A DNA stretch of 64,000 bases from Oryzias latipes (Eukaryota; Chordata; Actinopteri; Beloniformes; Adrianichthyidae). The translations under genes were made by a program, and so were the position numbers. The stretch covers positions 16,293,002 to 16,357,001 of the forward strand of contig NC_019859.2 in assembly GCF_002234675.1 (NCBI RefSeq). Direction: 5' to 3'. Shown here one piece after another: positions 32,518-43,895 of the stretch (position 1 is its first letter; each line of letters opens with the position of its first letter). Under the pieces are notes generated by a model. It had not been told where the DNA came from. It worked only from the letters and a program-made list of their open reading frames with translations, and ran no database searches.

Positions 32518-33663
32518 GTGGAGTGTACCATGAATCGTGGAGGAAGAGTTGTGAGACCTCGCACAGAGAACAAGGACATTAATAGTGGACTTGGAGACCG
32601 TGAAGAGGAACAACATGAGGCTGGAGCTACAGGGGTTGCACCAGGTACTGAGGGTGAAGACACGCATGAGCCAACATTGAAAAATCTCACTGATATTCTC
32701 CAGGCTTTCATGGGAAAACAGGAAGCCAGAGAGCTGCAACTTCAGGAGAAAGCTAAACAGCAAGAACATCGTCTAAAAGCTCTGCAGCACCAGTTTCATC
32801 TTCTTCAGATGGAGGTGCAGGCCCGCACTTCTCCTATCCCAGAACTCACTTCATCAGCACCTGATCCTTCAGATGTGTCAAACTTTGAAAATCAATCTTC
32901 ACAACCAACATCTGCTCCAGAATGTGAACCATCAGCACCTAGTCGACCTCATTTTTCTAGAGAGCCAAGGTTGGAGAAACTCACAGAAAATGATGATGTT
33001 GAACATTTCCTTGTAACATTTGAAAGATTCGCCACAGCTTGCAAGTGGATCAGATCTGACTGGGTTTTCCACCTTATTCCACTGCTCACTGGTAAGGCTA
33101 GGAGTGCTAATGTTGGCATGGATTTTGATGACTCACAGGATTATGAAAAAGTGAAAACTGCCATTCTGCACAAATATGACATCAACCCCGAGTCTTACAG
33201 GCAACGGTTTCGCTCCTTAGAAGTTGGACCTGAGGAGACTCCCAAAGAGCTGTATGCCAGACTGAAAGAGCTGTATGACAAGTGGATTCAGCCTAAAGGT
33301 AAAACAACAAAAGAAATTGCTGAAATAATAATCATGGAACAATATTTAAGAATGGTGTCACCTGAGCTTCAGATTTGGATAAAGGAACATGGTCCTAACT
33401 CGGCAGCTGAAGTGGCCTCCCTGGGAGAGGTTTTTGTGGCTGCTCGAAAGAAAAACCTTCCATGGAGCAACATTGCATGGCAGGCCTCCAAAGACTCTCG
33501 AAGGTCAGCAAACCATCAATACCATCAGAGGTCTGCCCCAGGTACGAATAGAACTCCTTTGGGGACAGAAAAACCGACAAGACCAGGAAAGCCTTCCAGT
33601 AAAACACCGATTTGTGTGGACAGGAAGGCCACATTAAACCATTATGTCCGAAACATCCAGTGA
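32518..33663 (+). CDS. Gag of a Gmr1-like Ty3-type retrotransposon (SCAN-related capsid)
   Basis: An open frame of 381 codons. The N-terminal third is Glu/Gln-rich and probably coiled coil (QEARELQLQEKAKQQEHRL). The capsid-like region, residues ~160-320, has the motifs VEHFLVTFERFA, WVFHLIPLLTGKA, YRQRFRSLEV, LYARLKELYDKW and IIIMEQYLRMVSPELQIWI. This pattern is shared with SCAN domains, which are known to derive from Gmr1-like Gag proteins. A nucleic-acid-binding CxxC-type knuckle is readable only in the overlapping pol frame (from 33612), so the end of gag is either frameshifted or overlaps pol. Part of a retrotransposon, not a host gene. Confidence 0.8.
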   Translation: MECTMNRGGRVVRPRTENKDINSGLGDREEEQHEAGATGVAPGTEGEDTHEPTLKNLTDILQAFMGKQEARELQLQEKAKQQEHRLKALQHQFHLLQMEVQARTSPIPELTSSAPDPSDVSNFENQSSQPTSAPECEPSAPSRPHFSREPRLEKLTENDDVEHFLVTFERFATACKWIRSDWVFHLIPLLTGKARSANVGMDFDDSQDYEKVKTAILHKYDINPESYRQRFRSLEVGPEETPKELYARLKELYDKWIQPKGKTTKEIAEIIIMEQYLRMVSPELQIWIKEHGPNSAAEVASLGEVFVAARKKNLPWSNIAWQASKDSRRSANHQYHQRSAPGTNRTPLGTEKPTRPGKPSSKTPICVDRKATLNHYVRNIQ

Positions 33664-35458
33664 AGCTCACTCAAATGTGCCTTGTTCCATACCAAAGTCT
33701 TCCACCAGAAACCCAAGAAGGTGAATCTATGACATTGACCACTGTACGGATTAATGGGAAAAGTCACAAGGCCCTTGTGGACACTGGCAGCACACAGACT
33801 CTCGTGCAGAGACAGCATGTACCAGCTAATATTATTTGTACCCGTGAGACCATCTCAATCTGCTGTGTGCATGGGGATAGGAAAATATACCCCACTGCTG
33901 AACTTTATGTTGAAGTCCAAGGCCAGACATATTTGTTAAATGTTGGCGTTGTGGATGATCTGCCTTTTCCAGTGGTCCTAGGTCATGACCTTCCTGTTCT
34001 TTTTGACTTGTTGGAGACAAAAAGAAATAGCAATGTTGCAGTTACAAGGGCACAGACTCAACTTGAGGAGGCGCATTCCCAACTTCTCAGTGCTTTGCCT
34101 TTCTATGATGCTGAGCTAGAGACAAACCTGGGAAAGTCTCGCAAGCCACGTAGTCAACGGAGGCAAGAGAAATTTAAGCACACAGCTGTAAAGCCAACAA
34201 CTGAAACGGCTCCAGACAGTGCTTTGGGTTTTGAATTGCCCTATGGCATCACTAAAATGCAGCATGATGATCCAACTCTGTCCTTCTGCTTTCTGAAAGC
34301 TAAAGAATTGACTGAGTCCAAGAAAAGGAGGGAGTTTTTTCTGCATGATGGTGTTCTATATCATCAGCGTGGTCAAACAAAGCAGCTAGTGGTCCCTCAG
34401 AGTGTCCGAGATGTAATACTCAACTTGGGCCACTCTATTCCCTGGGCTGGCCACTTGGGAAAGCACAAGACTACTGCTCGCATTGTTAAAGACTTTTACT
34501 GGCCTGGTTTGCATGCAGACATTGACAGATACTGTAAGAGTTGCCCTCAGTGGCAGAAGACATCTATGAAGAGTTCAGTGAAAGCTCCGCTCCAGCCTCT
34601 TCCAATTATTGGGACTCCCTTCGAACGTTTGGGCATGGATGTTGTTGGCCCTGTAGAAAGAAGCAGAGCTAGAAATCGTTACATGTTGGTCATTACAGAT
34701 TATGCTACAAAATACCCAGAAGTCTTTGCTTTGAAGTGTGTTAAGGCAAAAGCTGTTGCATTCTCTCTGGTGCAGTTTTTCTCAAGAGTGGGTTTCCCTA
34801 AAGAAATTTTAACAGACCAGGGGACTAACTTTATGTCTACACTGCTTAAACAGGTTTACCAGCTCCTGGGGATAAAGAGTATTCGAACAACCCCCTATCA
34901 TCCACAGACAGACCGACTGACTGAGCGGTTTAACCAAACACTCAAGCAGATGCTCCGTAAGTTTGTTAATGATACTGGTTCTGACTGGGATCAGTGGCTT
35001 TCTTACCTCCTTTTTGCCTACAGGGAGGTTCCTCGGGCCTCAACTGGGTTTTCCCCATTTGAACTTCTAGATGGTTTTGAAGTAAGGGGACCTCTGACCT
35101 TGCTGAGGGAGACCTGGGACAAAGATCAGGGGAGGGAGGGGCATGTTAATGCAGTTTCCTATGTCCTACAGATGAGAGAAAAACTGCAGAAGATGAGTGA
35201 GCTGGCTCAAGACCACATGGCTGATGCTCAGCAGTACCAGAAGACCTGGTATGACAGGAAAGCGTGACACAGAAGCTTCCTCCCAGGTCAGAAGGTTCTT
35301 GTGATGCTCCCAACAAGCGACAGTAAACTGCTGGCCAAATGGCAAGGTCCTTTTGTGGTGCACAAAAAACTTGGAGCCACGACTTACCAGGTGTCTACTC
35401 CAGGTCATGCACGTTCCAGCAGAGTGCTTCATGTGAATCTTTTAAAGGAATGGTTCCC
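33612..35458 (+). pseudogene. Gmr1-like pol, first part: zinc knuckle, protease and integrase (with stop)
   Basis: This frame overlaps the gag end by 52 nt and has no ATG at its edge (it opens at a TTG). In order it shows a zinc-knuckle remnant CGQEGHIKPLC, an aspartic protease site ALVDTGSTQTL, an HHCC integrase zinc finger (HSIPWAGHLGKHK...CKSCPQW), and the integrase core (MDVVGPV, ILTDQGTNF, TPYHPQTDRLTERFNQ). An in-frame TGA at 35265 interrupts it. The integrase C-terminal region continues in the same frame to 35458, where a poly(A) retroposon is inserted. Integrase directly follows protease, with no reverse transcriptase between them. Inactive. Confidence 0.82.
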
Positions 35459-36183
35459 TTTCCTGGCTGGGCTGGGGCGGCGCTCTCTTTCCCTCTGCGC
35501 CTCCCTGCTCTCTGGCTCTGGGGGCCTCGCGGCGGTCCGGCTGGCCCTGGCCTGGGTGGCGGTCTTGGTCGCCCGGGGGGCGGTTGTTCCCTGCCTGTTC
35601 CCGTGTGGCGTTGGGGGAATTCCGGCTGCCGCTGCTGCTGCGGCGGGGGTATGGGTGTGGGGGTGGCTGGGCGCTCCTCCTCCTTCTTTTCACATTCCAC
35701 CATCCATTTTAGAAGAACATAAACACTCACCTGAGCACAGGTGTTAGCTCACCTTTGCACTAATAGTTTGCATGATTGAATGAATGAAAGATTTCACACT
35801 AGTTGGTTTAAAGGCATAGGTATGCGTTCGTGAACACTATCTGTTTTGTGTGCATGTTGACATGTGGACATTTTTGCGGCTAGCAGGTGTGTTGATAATA
35901 TTTGAGTGTGTGTGAACAGGCCCCGCCCTTTTTGTACTACATTTGAACCGTACCGTAACGATAAACAACCAGTAAACCTGCCTGCTCTATGCTGCTTCAT
36001 GGTCTTACCCCCCTTCCCCTCCTATTATCACCCTCCTACCCCCCCCTCTCTCTAACGTCCCTCTCTCTTCTTCCCCTCTTTCCTTTTCCGTCCGGTCCAA
36101 CACCAAAGATTTTCAAACATGATTGAAATTAATAAATTTTGGCCTCAGCTCTCATCTGTTTGCCTAGCTGTTGGACAGGACAA

Positions 36184-36214
<31 letters not shown>
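35459..36214 (+). mobile_element. GC-rich poly(A) retroposon, copy 1, inserted in Gmr1-like pol
   Basis: A 756-bp insert ending in a poly-A run of more than 30 nt (36186-36217), flanked by the perfect 15-bp target duplication AAAGGAATGGTTCCC (35444-35458 and 36215-36229). The 5' part is very GC-rich (ctctggctctgggggcctcg). The 3' part contains gttagctcacctttgcac and cagctgttggacaggacaag-like sequence shared with copy 2. The structure shows target-primed reverse transcription. No protein-coding domain was recognised, so it may be a SINE-like or 5'-truncated element. Confidence 0.85.
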
Positions 36215-36219
<5 letters not shown>

Positions 36220-36229
36220 AATGGTTCCC

Positions 36230-37076
36230 AAGAGCTGAGGAGGAGGTCAAGGTGCTGCTCATCCAGAATGTAAAGCAGGAGGAGGTTGAATTTTTGCCAA
36301 CATCAACTGCCACCACTCCGGATTTAAGTCATCTACCTTGAAACCAGCAATCTCAGGTGAAAGCACTAATAAATCCTGAGGTATTTCAGGAGTGCCCAGG
36401 ACACACCAGTCTTGTGGAACATGACATTGTGCTGAAGGACCATGCCACTGTAAGGCGGATGAGCTACAGGATTCCAGAGCGTCTCCTAGTTCCATTAAAA
36501 AAGGAGGTGGACTTCATGCTGCCTCTTGGGATTATCCAGCCTTCAAAAAGTGAGTGGTGTAATCCGGTGGTTTTGGTTCCAAAGAAAGATGGGTCGATTC
36601 GATTTTGCATTGATTTTAGATACCTGAATGCAATGTCAAAATTCGACTCCTATCCGACTCCTCGGATTGACTATCTCATTGAGCGTCTGGGGAAAGCAAA
36701 GTACTTAACCACCATTGACCTCTGCAAAGGTTATTGGCAGGTGCCCCTTACTGCTCGGTCACAAGAGTACACAGCTTTCCGGACGCCCTGGGGCCTTTGT
36801 GAGTTCACTGTTCTACCGTTTGGATTACATGGTGCCCCAGCAACTTTCCAGAGACTCATGGACCAGGTACTCAGTGGGCTTGATGGGTCTGCATGTGCAT
36901 ATCTGGATGACATTGTTGTTTACAGCACAACGTGGGACGAACATTTAGAACACCTTAAAGTTCTGGAGTGTCTACATTCAGTGGGACTGACAGTTAATCC
37001 AGCCAAGTGTGTTTTTGCCGAGACTGAAACAGAGTACCTGGGTTTTACTATTGGAGGTGGACTGAGAAGTGATTAG
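36230..37076 (+). pseudogene. Gmr1-like pol, second part: reverse transcriptase, truncated
   Basis: The integrase tail continues from the target duplication and meets a stop near 36340. An open frame at 36357-37076 then shows Ty3-type RT blocks: ...LGIIQPSKSEWCNPVVLVPKKDG, RFCIDFRYLNA, TTIDLCKGYWQVPL, TVLPFGLHGAPATFQ, the catalytic AYLDDIVVYS and LTVNPAKC. It ends abruptly where an L1-like LINE begins, so RNase H and the 3' LTR are missing. RT lies downstream of integrase, the reverse of ordinary Ty3 elements. Confidence 0.82.
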
Positions 37077-37079
37077 AAA

Positions 37080-39065
37080 TGTTGTCAGCAAACTGAGTGA
37101 TTGCTATTTGCTGGCCTAAACATTAAGTTTCTGACATTTTGAGTTTTTATCCAAATGGATAGATAACATTTCATCGGCTATGATGAAGAGTTAAGCGGTG
37201 ATAGAACAGCCCTGTTTAACTCCTCTGTTAATGGAGAATCTCGGCGAGGTCCCCTATGTGGCAATGAAATGATCTCTATAAAGTGTTTTGGTTAAATTGA
37301 TAAAGTTGGGTCTGAAACCAATTAAATCTAGAGTTTGAAACATGAATTAATGTTCTAGACTGAGCAAGGCTTTAAAAAAAATCAATAAAACGAAGCCTTC
37401 GTCTTCAATCAGATGATTGTAATCTAACAGGTCCAATCTGAGGTAGATGTTATTATGAATGGGTCGGTCTTTCAGAAAGCCAGATTGAGTGTCAGAAATA
37501 ATCTGGGACATCCCAGTTTTCATTCTGGTGGCAAACATGTGGGTTAAGATTTTATAGTGGTTATTGAGCAGGGTAATTGGTCTCAGATTATCAATCACTC
37601 AAGGATCATTGCCACATTTCGGTATGAGAGTTATAATGCCTTGCTTCATAGTTGTTGGTAGAGTGTGCCTGTTACTTATTTCTTTCAGTGTCAGGTAGAG
37701 GAGGTCTTTCATATGTTCCCATGGGCCGATATGGGCTGACATGTTCACATGTCTGAACCTGGAGTAAGCACCTTATAGCATCTTCTATTTCTGACATGGT
37801 GATCTCTGCCTCACAAAGCTCTCTTCAGCCACCATCTATTTTAGGGACCAAATGTTTGATTTGATTCAAAAAGGCCTCAGCATCATGGAGGGAGTGAGGA
37901 TGAGTATAGCTCACTGTAGAACTGAAACATTTCTTTTGTAACTGTTGTAGGACCTGTCCTCTCCACATCTTTAATTAACAATATTTTTACACTATTTCAC
38001 TCTTGCCCTTTTTCCAGTCTACAGAAATATGCTGAATTTTTTTTTCACATTTCTCAATTCATCTTGCTCTCGATCTGATATATGCACCTTTGGCCTTATT
38101 TGTGTACATTTTATCCAAGGAGGATTGCAAGATGATCATATTTCATTTAAACATTCTTCTTCCTTCAGTTTATATTGCCTACTCATCTGCTTACCTCTAG
38201 ATATAGAAATTTGTTGTTCTTTAAAATAAAACTCCCATCTATCTCTATAAGATGTGAATTGGGCCTCCCTATTAATTGTATTAATTGTATTAATAATGTT
38301 TTGACAGCATGTTTCATCATTAAGAAGATTAGAATTACATTTCCAATAGCTTTTGTTTCTAGATTGAGAATTCTGAGGTTGAATGGAACGACTGACCATA
38401 CTGTGATCCGTTAACGGAGCAGCTGAAATGTTTACTTTTGGGATGAAACTCTGATCATCGTCTGAGATTAGCCAAAAGTCTAGTCTAGATTTAACTGTAC
38501 CATCCAGTTTAAACCAGGTAAAGGCTTGAGCATCAGGGTTATCTCTACGCCATACATCTATTAGATGCAGCTCTTTGCAGAAATGAAGGAGTATTGGATT
38601 ATAACGCTGATTCAGAAATGCAGATGGAGATCTGTGCAGCCAATCATCTTCCACCATGTTAAAATCACCACCATTTAATCGTATTTGAATAGGATACCTC
38701 TGTCTAAGGTCTTTAAATGTGTCGATCAGCTGGGAAAACATTAATTTATTTTGGGCATTAGAATTATAGCTGTAAACATTACTTAGGGCCAGAAAACGCA
38801 AATAATCCAACAACCCCAAACATCCCTCTTCACTATTAACAATTTCTCTGGAAAGTTATTCAGTAGTATAGCAACACCTGCTGACCTGTTACTGCCATGA
38901 CAGAGGTAGATTTTATCGCCCCTTAGACCAGAATTTTTCATCCCTTTCACTGGAATGAGTTTCCTGCAAAGAGAAGCATTGAGATCTTTGATTCTTACAA
39001 AACAAAAAAAATGATTTTCTTTTAACAGAATTTCTCAAACCCATAGCATTTAGTGTAAAGTAAGT
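37080..39065 (-). mobile_element. L1-like LINE, fragmentary (endonuclease and RT parts)
   Basis: Minus-strand frames in order: 38819-38136 with an AP-endonuclease-like domain (GGDFNMVED, TWFKLDGTVKSRLDFWLIS, PLTDHSMV), then 37598-37347 with RT motifs (LRPITLLNNHYKIL, IISDTQSGFLKDR). Intervening sequence is frameshifted. The arrangement and motifs fit L1/Tx1-type elements of fish. It truncates the Gmr1-like element on its left. Confidence 0.75.
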
Positions 39066-39325
39066 ACGTAATTAATGTTACAAAGACATAAAAAACAACA
39101 AGAATATGAATAACACAAAGGACAATTAGAGCTAAAGAAGCTGGAACTAGAAGTGTTGGATATGCCCCTAAAACTGTTTAGTTTTTGAAGACTGAGGTTT
39201 CAACCCCAAGAGAAATTTTGTCAGAACCATTACAGTAGAAATGAATTATCATTAACTAGCATGAAAAATAGAAATGAAGAAAAACAATTTATTAATGAAT
39301 TCAACTATTTTGAAAAGGTAATGCT

Positions 39326-40328
39326 TTCTTTTACAGTACTTACAGTGTACTTAAGTGGCATTTACATGGTACTTATTGTGTAAATACTGGGTCCTAATAG
39401 TGTGTTTACATGGTACTTTTTTGTGTCTACTCTGTACTTACTTGGTACCTACTGTGTATTTGTCTTACTATTTGGTTCATACCTATGTGGTACATACTGG
39501 GTAATTATAAAACACTTCCTGGGTATTTACATGTTGTGCAAAGGTGTCTTTGTGGTACTTACCACATGTAAGAACAAGCTAAGTACAAACAAAGTACCTT
39601 GGATGTCATGATTTGTATGACGTAGCAGACCCAGATACTGGAACCCAGAACTCAAACGAAGAATGAATGGCAAAGTTTTTATTTTTCTGGCTGGAAAAAT
39701 TAATAGTCTTTGGAGTTTATTTCCTTTCGGCTAATGATCAGTATAGGCAGTGGTCTTGCCGTAGTAGGAGTTCTCTTCGTGGCTGTGGCTAGAGTCGTGG
39801 CTGGAGCGGAGCGTGACAGGAGGCGAGGTAAGGCAGCGGCAGATCTTGAAGAGGATTATTCCAGGTGGACACTCGTGGAGAATGACCTGAGAACAAGACA
39901 ACAAGGCGAGGTAAGTCACGAGAAAACGTAGCAAGCATTGAAAAGACTATGTGACCAGACTAAACACCGTGAAGGCCAATGAACTGCCGATGAATGCTGA
40001 TCTCCTTAAAAGGCAGTGAGCAGATGAGGTGAGTGTCCACAGCTGGTTCCAATCATCAGAGCAGAAGAGAGGTAAGGGGGGAGGAAATACTGCCAGAGGC
40101 ACCATGACATTGACCGTCAGGTCTGCACTCGTATGTTTCATGGTATTTACCATGAATTTACCACAGAAACTACCCCTTAAGTACAATGAAACTGGACTGT
40201 AAAAGAAAGTCAGCCCTATTTCCACTCAACTACATGGTATTTTCAGTAGTAAATGCTGGATATGTTCACTTGAATATTACTTGGTACATACCTCTTAAGT
40301 ACAATGAAACTGGACTGTAAAAGAAAGT
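39326..40328. mobile_element. Possible TIR element with internal TGGTACTTAC-type repeats
   Basis: The left end ctttcttttacagtacttac is inverted relative to the right end, which reads gtaaaagaaag after ttaagtacaatgaaactggac. Just inside the left end, imperfect repeats of tggtacttactgtgta-type units (~20-25 bp) run from 39350 to 39560. The right-end motif is duplicated at about 40173-40212 and 40292-40328. A solo LTR at 39604-40109 is nested within it. Superfamily unknown. Confidence 0.45.
39604..40109 (-). mobile_element. Solo LTR (506 bp)
   Basis: It begins TGTCATGATT on the plus strand and ends ACCATGACA, giving inverted TG...CA ends. On the minus strand it carries AATAAAAACTTTGCC, a polyadenylation-type signal, in the expected 3' part. 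The flanks ttgga and ttgac form an imperfect 5-bp duplication. No internal retroelement sequence is attached. Confidence 0.6.
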
Positions 40329-40487
40329 TAAAAGTGCGCCACGCGCATGCCGTTCAAAATCTACAACTTTTAATTCCAACATTTTTTCCAAAGTAGCTTG
40401 CCATTGATGCCAAAAAAGTCCCGAAACGATCGATGAAAATTCCAATGACAAGTTTACTTTTGAATCCGGTGGTAAAGGTGTTCTTTA

Positions 40488-42917
40488 CTGGGCCCTTGGC
40501 AACGGTGGCCGCGTCCCCTGGGGGCTGGTTTTCTGGGCCCGGCAGTGCTCTCTCCACGCAGGGAGAGGGATCCCTGAGCTCTCTGGCAAGGCCAAGAGCC
40601 GTGGTTTACATCACACCTGAGCCGGGGGTGTCTGTGTCCCTGTGGTGTGGGCTCTGGTCCTTGCCCCTGAGTGCTGGGCCTCACCACATTTCCAATGGTG
40701 GCCGAGTCTGGTCGGGCCAACTTTACAACACCCCTTGTTGGCTCCCTTTTCTCCTGGGTGCCCTCCTCCTGGCCGGGGGCGGCTGGCCCCTGCCATACTC
40801 CTTCCTGGACCCACCATGGGCTGGGTGGGTGGCTGCCTGGAGCGCAAAGCGGGTCTCCCTTGGAGGGTGCTGGCCCGTACCTTGGGTGGGGCGGGGGGAT
40901 GCCAAGAACTCCTGGGTGGTGATGAGGTGCTTGTCTGAGGCTGCGGGCACTCTTCTTGGGTGGGGGCCCGGCGTGGGACCCTCCCGGCCTGGTGGGGTCT
41001 GCTCTCCTGGTTGGGCCGGGGCTGCGCTCTCTGTCCCTCCGTGCCTCTCTGCTCTCTGGCTCTGGGGGCCTCGGGGCGGTCCTGCTGGCCCTGGCCTGGG
41101 TGGCGGATGTGATCGCCCGGGGGGCGGTTGTTCTCTGCCTGCTGCCAAGTGGCGTTGGAGGGTTCTGGCTGCCACAGCTGCTGCGGCGGGGGTCTTAGTG
41201 TGGGGATGGCTGGGAACTCTCCCTCCTTCTTTTCACGTTCCACCATCCATTTTAGAAGAACATAAACACTCATCTGAGCACAGGTGTTAGCTCACCTTTG
41301 CACAAACACTTCGCATGATTGAATGAAATATTTCACACTAGTTGGTTTGAAGGCATAAGTATGTGTGTGTGAACACTATGTGTATTGTGTACATGTTGAG
41401 ATTTTTGCAGCCAACAGGTGTGTTTACAACATTTGAGCGTGTGTGTACAGGCCCCGCCCCTTCTAGATTTGTATTACATCTGAACCTAACCGCGATGATT
41501 AACATCTAGCAACTTGTTGCTTTATGCTGCTTCATGGTCCCCCCTAGGGGTGGGTACCGTGCCCCGGTATTGAACCAGCCCCGGGGCCGCATTCTTCAAG
41601 ACTGCAGTATCGTTAAGATCTGACCTGAACGGTTCTGCTATCGGTACTGGAGAAGTTACTTTTTCTTTTTTTTTTTTTGTGTGTCCCACAAAATATAAGC
41701 GTTATCTGCCATATTTGACTCACCAAGTCAGTCAATTTTCCGTTAATTAATGATGATATTAATTTCGGTATTCTCGTTGAAGCGGAGAGCTCTGTCTGTC
41801 TATTTGTGTGCACGGGGGGGCGGGGCTGTTGTTCAGAGAGCACGCGCCGCGCGCGCACACACAAGACAAGGCAGCGCACACGCAGTCAGTGGCGATCTTG
41901 TAGGGGACACGTGAGCGCCCTAGACTAAGAACTAACGTTTCTGCGTAAAAATTATTAAGTTTGCCGAACATGCTGTCACCTTGCTACTACGATGACCGTA
42001 TGTTGCGCTGTTTGTGCAGAACAGGCTGGGGCAGCGGGAGGGGGGGTTGGGGGGGCGTTGCACGCGGAGCATACAACAAACAGGTAGAGAGGCGGGGCTT
42101 AGACTCACCGCTTATGATTCCAGACCCGCGACAAACTATCAGCTGCTTCCTAATACTTAATAATAATTAATAACTAATGATAGTTGTCATCCGTAAAATT
42201 AATATCATTTGTTGGGTTTACTGGATTTAAAGAAAAATAAATGGAGTTGGCAAAATAGAAAGGAGTCTGCATCAAAGTGAATTTGTTTCCATCATTTAAC
42301 TTAACTTAACTCTGGTGTTTGACAGACAGAAAAGTCTATTCAAGGTTGTGGAAAATGGACAAAAGATCAAAGGAAACATCACACTCATAAATAATAAAAA
42401 CAATTAGATTAAATAATTAAATAAATATCCTGTCTGGAACATTCTCATGTATAAAGTAAAATGTTTTGTTAAAAAAAACAATGTTGTTGCATAGTGAGGA
42501 AATAAAACACTTTATGTTCTTAATTTGTTATTTATTTATTTTTTTTCGTCCTCAAAAAGTATCGATAAGAGTACCGATAAGAGTAGTAGTATCGTTAAAA
42601 CCTTAACGATACCCATCCCTAGTCCCCCCCCCCCCCCATGATCACCATTCTACCCCGCCCCCCCCCTCTCTAACAACCATCTCTCTTCTTCCCTCCTTTC
42701 CTTTTCTGTCTGGTCCAACACAAAAGATTTTCAAATACGATTAAAATAAATACAATTTGGCCTCGATTACAAAAGGGGTTTATTAAGACATACCTCTGGT
42801 TTGTCAGAAGATTCAAAACCCCTGTGTAACAGTAAAATATGTCCAACACAAGAGGCCTTCAGCTCTCATCTGCTTGCCAGCTGTTGGACAGGACAAGTAA
42901 AAAACAAAACAAACAAA
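40488..42917 (+). mobile_element. GC-rich poly(A) retroposon, copy 2 (interrupted by a hAT element)
   Basis: Flanked by the perfect 14-bp target duplication AAAGGTGTTCTTTA (40474-40487 and 42918-42931) and ending in an A-rich tail. It is collinear with copy 1 at 35459-36214 but extends about 500 bp further 5'. Without the hAT element at 41545-42621 its length is about 1.35 kb. The long overlapping frames on both strands within 40433-41290 reflect base composition, not protein families. Confidence 0.82.
41545..42621. mobile_element. Non-autonomous hAT element (1077 bp) nested in a retroposon
   Basis: Terminal inverted repeats TAGGGGTGGGTACCG and the reverse complement of CGATACCCATCCCTA. The 8-bp target duplication GTCCCCCC lies at 41537-41544 and 42622-42629. 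The homologous position in retroposon copy 1 (about 36002) is uninterrupted, so the empty site is visible within this window. No transposase frame. Confidence 0.82.
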
Positions 42918-42931
42918 AAAGGTGTTCTTTA

Positions 42932-43804
42932 TAGAAAATTCAAGATAGCAGCCTTTTCACAAAGTCAAAAGTCGACGAAACTCCAGAGGTAATTGAAGAC
43001 TTATGCTTGGGACATTTGAGTCAAATTTCATGTAAATCGCTCTAAAAAAAAAGAAGTAAAATTTTCCATTTTGTGTAAAAAAACACATAAGCGATTTTTG
43101 GCCTTTTTGAGTGTTCGACCCTTGTTGCAGTTACAATATGGTCAGTTACGATCAGTTACAATATGCTGTGGGCCATAAGTGAATTCCCACTTGTGTACCA
43201 GAGTCACTTTTACAGGTGGCCAGGAAGGAGTAGTTTGTCACGAGTCCAACAGGCTCCCAAAGGAGGGCCAAAAACCGGTCCCAGCAGCAGCGGGTTCCAC
43301 CAAAAAACCCAGTGGAGCAAACCAGAAGACGGGCGGCAGGGCATAACATCCGCAACCAGAGGACATGCAGGGTGAAGAGGCACACCTCACACACACACCA
43401 ATCAGCGCTGATTGCACCTAAAGGGAGGGGCAGGGATCGATGCGCTCCGTTCCACTTTGCCCTTTCCTGTCAGACGCAGATACACTGTGTGACAAGGGAC
43501 AACGTCAATCACTGCAGTATGATAAAAACAGGACACCAAAAATGCAGCATTAGACAGGAAGAATGTGCACGGAGCAAGCCCCAGCCACAATACCTGCACT
43601 GACAGAGGAGCAGGAATGCAGAACAAGAGGCAGTCTCAGCAGGAACTGAGGGAGAGCCAGCTCAGTCCTCTTATAGCTGGCCAGGTGCTCAGCAGCAGCA
43701 CCAGAATGAGTGACTACACCTGTACCTCAATTAGGTCATCCTGCCACAAATGCATTTTGTAAGTAATTTTTTACTGCCTTTTTTGTACTGAAAAATACAG
43801 GAAA
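42932..43804. other. Unassigned sequence between retroelements
   Basis: No protein family or complete repeat was recognised. The part from 43200 to 43760 is GC-richer than its surroundings and may be an eroded LTR or retroelement piece, but nothing firm can be shown. Confidence 0.3.
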
Positions 43805-43895
43805 ATGGATAGATAAAAACTTTATTAATCTCCCAAGGGAGAAATTCAGGTGTCCGACAGCAAAACACACACAATAAATAACAATAAAATTGTTA
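43805..43895 (-). repeat. LINE 3' tail (L2-like)
   Basis: gatagataaaaactttattaa followed by tctcccaagggagaaattcag is a typical antisense 3' end of fish L2-like LINEs. No coding portion is attached. Confidence 0.4.

Noticed and set aside
35301-35747. Open frame of 148 codons after the integrase stop
   Set aside because: Its first part is the integrase C-terminal region already counted in the Gmr1-like pol. The rest is the inserted retroposon.
40433-41290. Long overlapping open frames on both strands (up to 285 codons)
   Set aside because: They arise from the GC-rich, stop-poor 5' part of the poly(A) retroposon. Frames on both strands are low-complexity (Gly/Pro/Leu), and one begins upstream of the target duplication.
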